Assembly: GCA_022360415.1 (NCBI GenBank)
Contig: JAKSDB010000295.1
Coordinates: forward strand, 1 to 16,807
Direction: 5' to 3'
Origin: Chlorobiales bacterium
GTDB taxonomy: Bacteria > Bacteroidota > Chlorobiia > Chlorobiales > Chlorobiaceae
DNA length: 16,807 nucleotides
The translations under genes and the position numbers were made by a program. This document shows positions 14,509 through 16,807 of this stretch, piece by piece (the stretch's first letter is position 1; each line of letters begins with the position of its first letter). The notes under the pieces were generated by a model that saw only the letters and a list, made by a program, of their open reading frames with translations, was not told the DNA's origin and ran no database searches.

Positions 14509-15402
14509 ATGAACATGAACTGCCATGCATGCGCAATTGATGCTGACTCAACTGCATTCGCCAGCATATCATACGTTGAAAACGGCAGTTATTCAATCAG
14601 GGAATGCCAAACGCTGCGTACAGGTATCGGGGAGTATTGCGGTCCTGGAAGAGAAAAAGCGGTAAACCGGCTCGCTTCTTTCCTGAAAAAAAAAGGAATT
14701 GGCACTCTTGCTCTCTCCATTCATACTCCCTGTTTTTTCCCGCTCGATACCTTCTGTTCCAGCACTGTATCCGATAAGGTTTTTGATTCTCATTGCAGGG
14801 CTGAAGCTGCGTTTCTCTTGAACAAACCCGATGAGTTCCTCCACGACCACATACCCTACGGATTTGACAGGGAAGGGGACCCGGTTCGTCGGCATCTTCT
14901 TTTTTACTATCCGATGTACCTGTTTGAAACGCTGCTCGAGAACCTTCGCACGTTCTGCTCCGTCAGCAGTGCGACACACTACCTTAAGCCGGTAATCGGC
15001 AGCATCGCGACAACCTGTCAACCGTTTATTCTGCTGGAAATCGAACAGGGGTATGCCACTTTTTCCGCTGGAAACAATGGGGAGCTTGAATATTTCAGCT
15101 ACTGGCAGCTCAATCACCCGAGTGACGCGGAATATTTTGCCCTGCGGGAATTGCTGTTGAACTCAAAACAGCGGCAATACCCGGTTTATATGACAGGAAC
15201 CCTTGCCGGAAACAGGTCTTTTGTCAAACGGATCTCGCACGCGACCGGCAAAACCCTTCTTCCTTTGAACCTTGCCGAGCTGCATGCGATGGTGGAGCGC
15301 AGTACCCGCCCCGCATATCATTCTCCTGTGGAGACCAAGGCGTTGAGTGCGGCGTTTCTCTCCCTGTACGAAAAGATACACTCACAGCCTTTTTCACCTT
15401 AA
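14509..15402 (+). CDS. Uncharacterised protein, possibly actin-like (DUF3822/PilM-like)
   Basis: A 297-residue protein I cannot name. It begins directly after the stop of the ComEA-like gene. It has no signal peptide or membrane helix. The pattern resembles the actin-like ATPase fold seen in DUF3822 or PilM relatives: an early Asp-containing strand, a mid-segment KPVIGSIATTCQPFILLEIE with following strand YATFSAGNNGELEYFSYW, then DAEYFALRELLLNSKQ and PVYMTGTLAG. This is judged by eye and is weak. If right, it could be a partner of a membrane DNA-uptake or pilus apparatus encoded with the upstream gene. Its stop shares a TTAA palindrome with the stop of convergent asd, so the genes overlap by four bases. 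Confidence 0.75.
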   Translation: MNMNCHACAIDADSTAFASISYVENGSYSIRECQTLRTGIGEYCGPGREKAVNRLASFLKKKGIGTLALSIHTPCFFPLDTFCSSTVSDKVFDSHCRAEAAFLLNKPDEFLHDHIPYGFDREGDPVRRHLLFYYPMYLFETLLENLRTFCSVSSATHYLKPVIGSIATTCQPFILLEIEQGYATFSAGNNGELEYFSYWQLNHPSDAEYFALRELLLNSKQRQYPVYMTGTLAGNRSFVKRISHATGKTLLPLNLAELHAMVERSTRPAYHSPVETKALSAAFLSLYEKIHSQPFSP

Positions 15403-16415
15403 CCGAGCGCTTCAATGAGCTTTTCGGCGATCTGCACGGCGTTTGTCGCTGCGCCCTTGCGCAGATTGTCAGCTACAATCCACATGTTCAGCGTTTTCGG
15501 CTGCCAGTAATCCCTTCGAATTCGACCCACAAACACCTCGTCCTTTTCGTAGGAAGTAAGCGGCATCGGATAAACATTATCTGAAGGATTATCCTCAACA
15601 CTGATTCCGGACGCCCCGGCAAGCAGTTCCTTCACCTCTTCAGTATCAAAATCATTGTCGAATTCGATATTCAAAGCTTCTCCATGCCCGCCGTAGACCG
15701 GAATACGAACGGTTGTCGGTGAAATGCTCAAAGACTCCTCGCCCATGATCTTACGGGTTTCGTTGACCATTTTCATCTCTTCCTTGGTATAGCCGTTTTC
15801 CAGGAACACATCGATATGCGGTATGGCATTGAACGCGATCTGATGGACATGGACAAAGGATTCGGAGATTCTGCCGGTCAGCTCATCCTCGAGTGCGTCC
15901 CTCCCTGCTTTTCCTTTTCCGGTTACGGACTGGTAGGTCGAAACAACGACTCTCCGGATATGGTATCTGTCATGAAGAGGTTTGAGAACAACCACCATCT
16001 GGATGGTTGAACAGTTCGGGTTTGCAATAATCCTGCCGGGCCTGCCATCTGAACCGAAAATGGCATCAGGATTGACTTCCGGAACGACAAGCGGCACCTC
16101 GGGCTCCATGCGAAACGCCGAAGAGTTATCGATTACGATGGCACCGGCTTCAGCAGCAACCGGCGCCCACTGCCTGCTCGCTCCGGCACCGGCAGAAAAC
16201 AATGCGATATCAGCCCGGCTGAAGACTTCACTTGAGGGCACCTCGGTAAGGAACGTATTCCCCCGGAACTTGATTTCCCTACCCCTGCTCCGTTCCGAAG
16301 CTAAAGGAATAATTTCGTGAACCGGAAAGTCACGCTCATCGAGCACCTCCAGCATTGTCCTTCCCACAAGTCCGGTTGCTCCCAGAATCGCTACGCTGTA
16401 TGCTTTATGTGTCAT
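15399..16415 (-). CDS. asd: Aspartate-semialdehyde dehydrogenase
   Basis: A 338-residue enzyme reducing aspartyl phosphate to aspartate semialdehyde with NADPH, the branch point to lysine, diaminopimelate, methionine and threonine. Motifs are GATGLVG (12-18) for nucleotide binding, active-site Cys135 in ANPNCST, TYQSVTGKGKAG (about 160-171), Arg237 and His244 in RIPVYGGHGEA, and ADNLRKGAA near the end. The length is normal for the family. The ATG at 16415 is the first in frame and starts the Rossmann strand at the usual place; a clear ribosome site is missing. It converges with the upstream unknown gene by sharing TTAA. Confidence 0.97.
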   Translation of the reverse strand: MTHKAYSVAILGATGLVGRTMLEVLDERDFPVHEIIPLASERSRGREIKFRGNTFLTEVPSSEVFSRADIALFSAGAGASRQWAPVAAEAGAIVIDNSSAFRMEPEVPLVVPEVNPDAIFGSDGRPGRIIANPNCSTIQMVVVLKPLHDRYHIRRVVVSTYQSVTGKGKAGRDALEDELTGRISESFVHVHQIAFNAIPHIDVFLENGYTKEEMKMVNETRKIMGEESLSISPTTVRIPVYGGHGEALNIEFDNDFDTEEVKELLAGASGISVEDNPSDNVYPMPLTSYEKDEVFVGRIRRDYWQPKTLNMWIVADNLRKGAATNAVQIAEKLIEALG

Positions 16416-16511
16416 CCTATTTTGATTGTTGATGTTTTTACCAATAAACCTGATACTATTGTTAATAGAAATTATTCTTCTATAGGTCCTCCATACCGTC
16501 CACCATGCCCA

Positions 16512-16807
16512 TCATTTCAGCACCAATCGCTTCGAGTGATCGTTGAGGTACTCGGCATAGTCCCGAATCTTGCCCTCACGCTCATACTGCTCGCACTCGG
16601 CCTCGTAATCTCCAAGAATCTCGATCACCTGTCGCCAGCTATCTTCCCTTACAAGTTTGTCTCTTACACGGGAAACTCTCGGCAGACCTTTCAGATAGGT
16701 CGCGTAATGCCTTCTCATTTCCAGTGTCCCGTATTTCTCCCCTTTGAACTCAACCGACAGACGCAAATGCTCGATCGCCACCGCAATTCTGTCCCTGAAA
16801 TCCGGTA
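16512..16807 (-). CDS. dusB: tRNA-dihydrouridine synthase, C-terminal part (5' end beyond window)
   Basis: The visible 98 codons read PDFRDRIAVAIEHLRLSVEFKGEK..., followed by LEMRRHYATYLKGLP, the C-terminal helical domain of Dus enzymes, and end at TGA (16514-16512). The frame stays open to the right edge, so the GTG at 16781 is internal rather than a start. Dus proteins reduce uridine to dihydrouridine in tRNA using FMN; the catalytic TIM barrel lies outside the window. RLSVEFKGEK and MRRHYATYLKG favour the DusB-like group, but the subtype is not certain. It ends about 96 bases before the asd start on the same strand and may be upstream of it in one transcript. Confidence 0.87.
   Translation of the reverse strand, partial: PDFRDRIAVAIEHLRLSVEFKGEKYGTLEMRRHYATYLKGLPRVSRVRDKLVREDSWRQVIEILGDYEAECEQYEREGKIRDYAEYLNDHSKRLVLK

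Overview
This window most likely comes from a green sulfur bacterium (Chlorobiaceae, Chlorobium or Prosthecochloris-like). That is an inference from the protein types: a DKSISHR-type AroA, a stand-alone LptB, a cobalamin-binding radical SAM enzyme beginning ILLLYPEFPDTFW, an S21 protein and the Asd/Dus style. No marker gene here proves it. No rRNA, tRNA, CRISPR array or insertion sequence was seen.

Layout. Bases 1-1359 hold a partial short-chain dehydrogenase and a small cupin, both on the minus strand. Bases 1394-3139 are an accessory patch. It contains the first copy of a structured repeat, an addiction-module antitoxin whose RelE/ParE-type toxin is broken by frameshifts, and an intact Phd/VapC-type pair with a candidate operator over its promoter. 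Bases 3310-7639 run rightward: LptB (lipopolysaccharide export ATPase), a cobalamin-dependent radical SAM protein, an HD-domain phosphohydrolase overlapping it by one base, and a small YtxH-like membrane protein. A second repeat copy and an alpha/beta hydrolase follow. Bases 8731-11145 run leftward: aroA (shikimate pathway), a terminator, rpsU, a third repeat copy and a zinc-ribbon protein of unknown role. Next comes a leftward cystathionine beta-synthase-like protein whose cofactor site is destroyed, facing a rightward alanine racemase gene (alr). Then follow a ComEA-like helix-hairpin-helix membrane protein and an unrecognised protein, and finally leftward asd and the 3' part of a dus gene.

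Housekeeping functions dominate: cell-wall precursor and amino-acid synthesis (alr, asd, aroA), outer-membrane export (lptB), and translation (rpsU, dus). The two most unusual things are these. (1) A roughly 145-base repeat is present three times. Its copies differ in sequence but keep the same stems through compensating changes, which suggests a structured RNA or a mobile hairpin element. (2) A full-length cystathionine beta-synthase relative has lost the PLP lysine and most other PLP contacts, gained Cys/His residues in the same loops, and kept its two C-terminal CBS domains. It looks like a repurposed pseudoenzyme.
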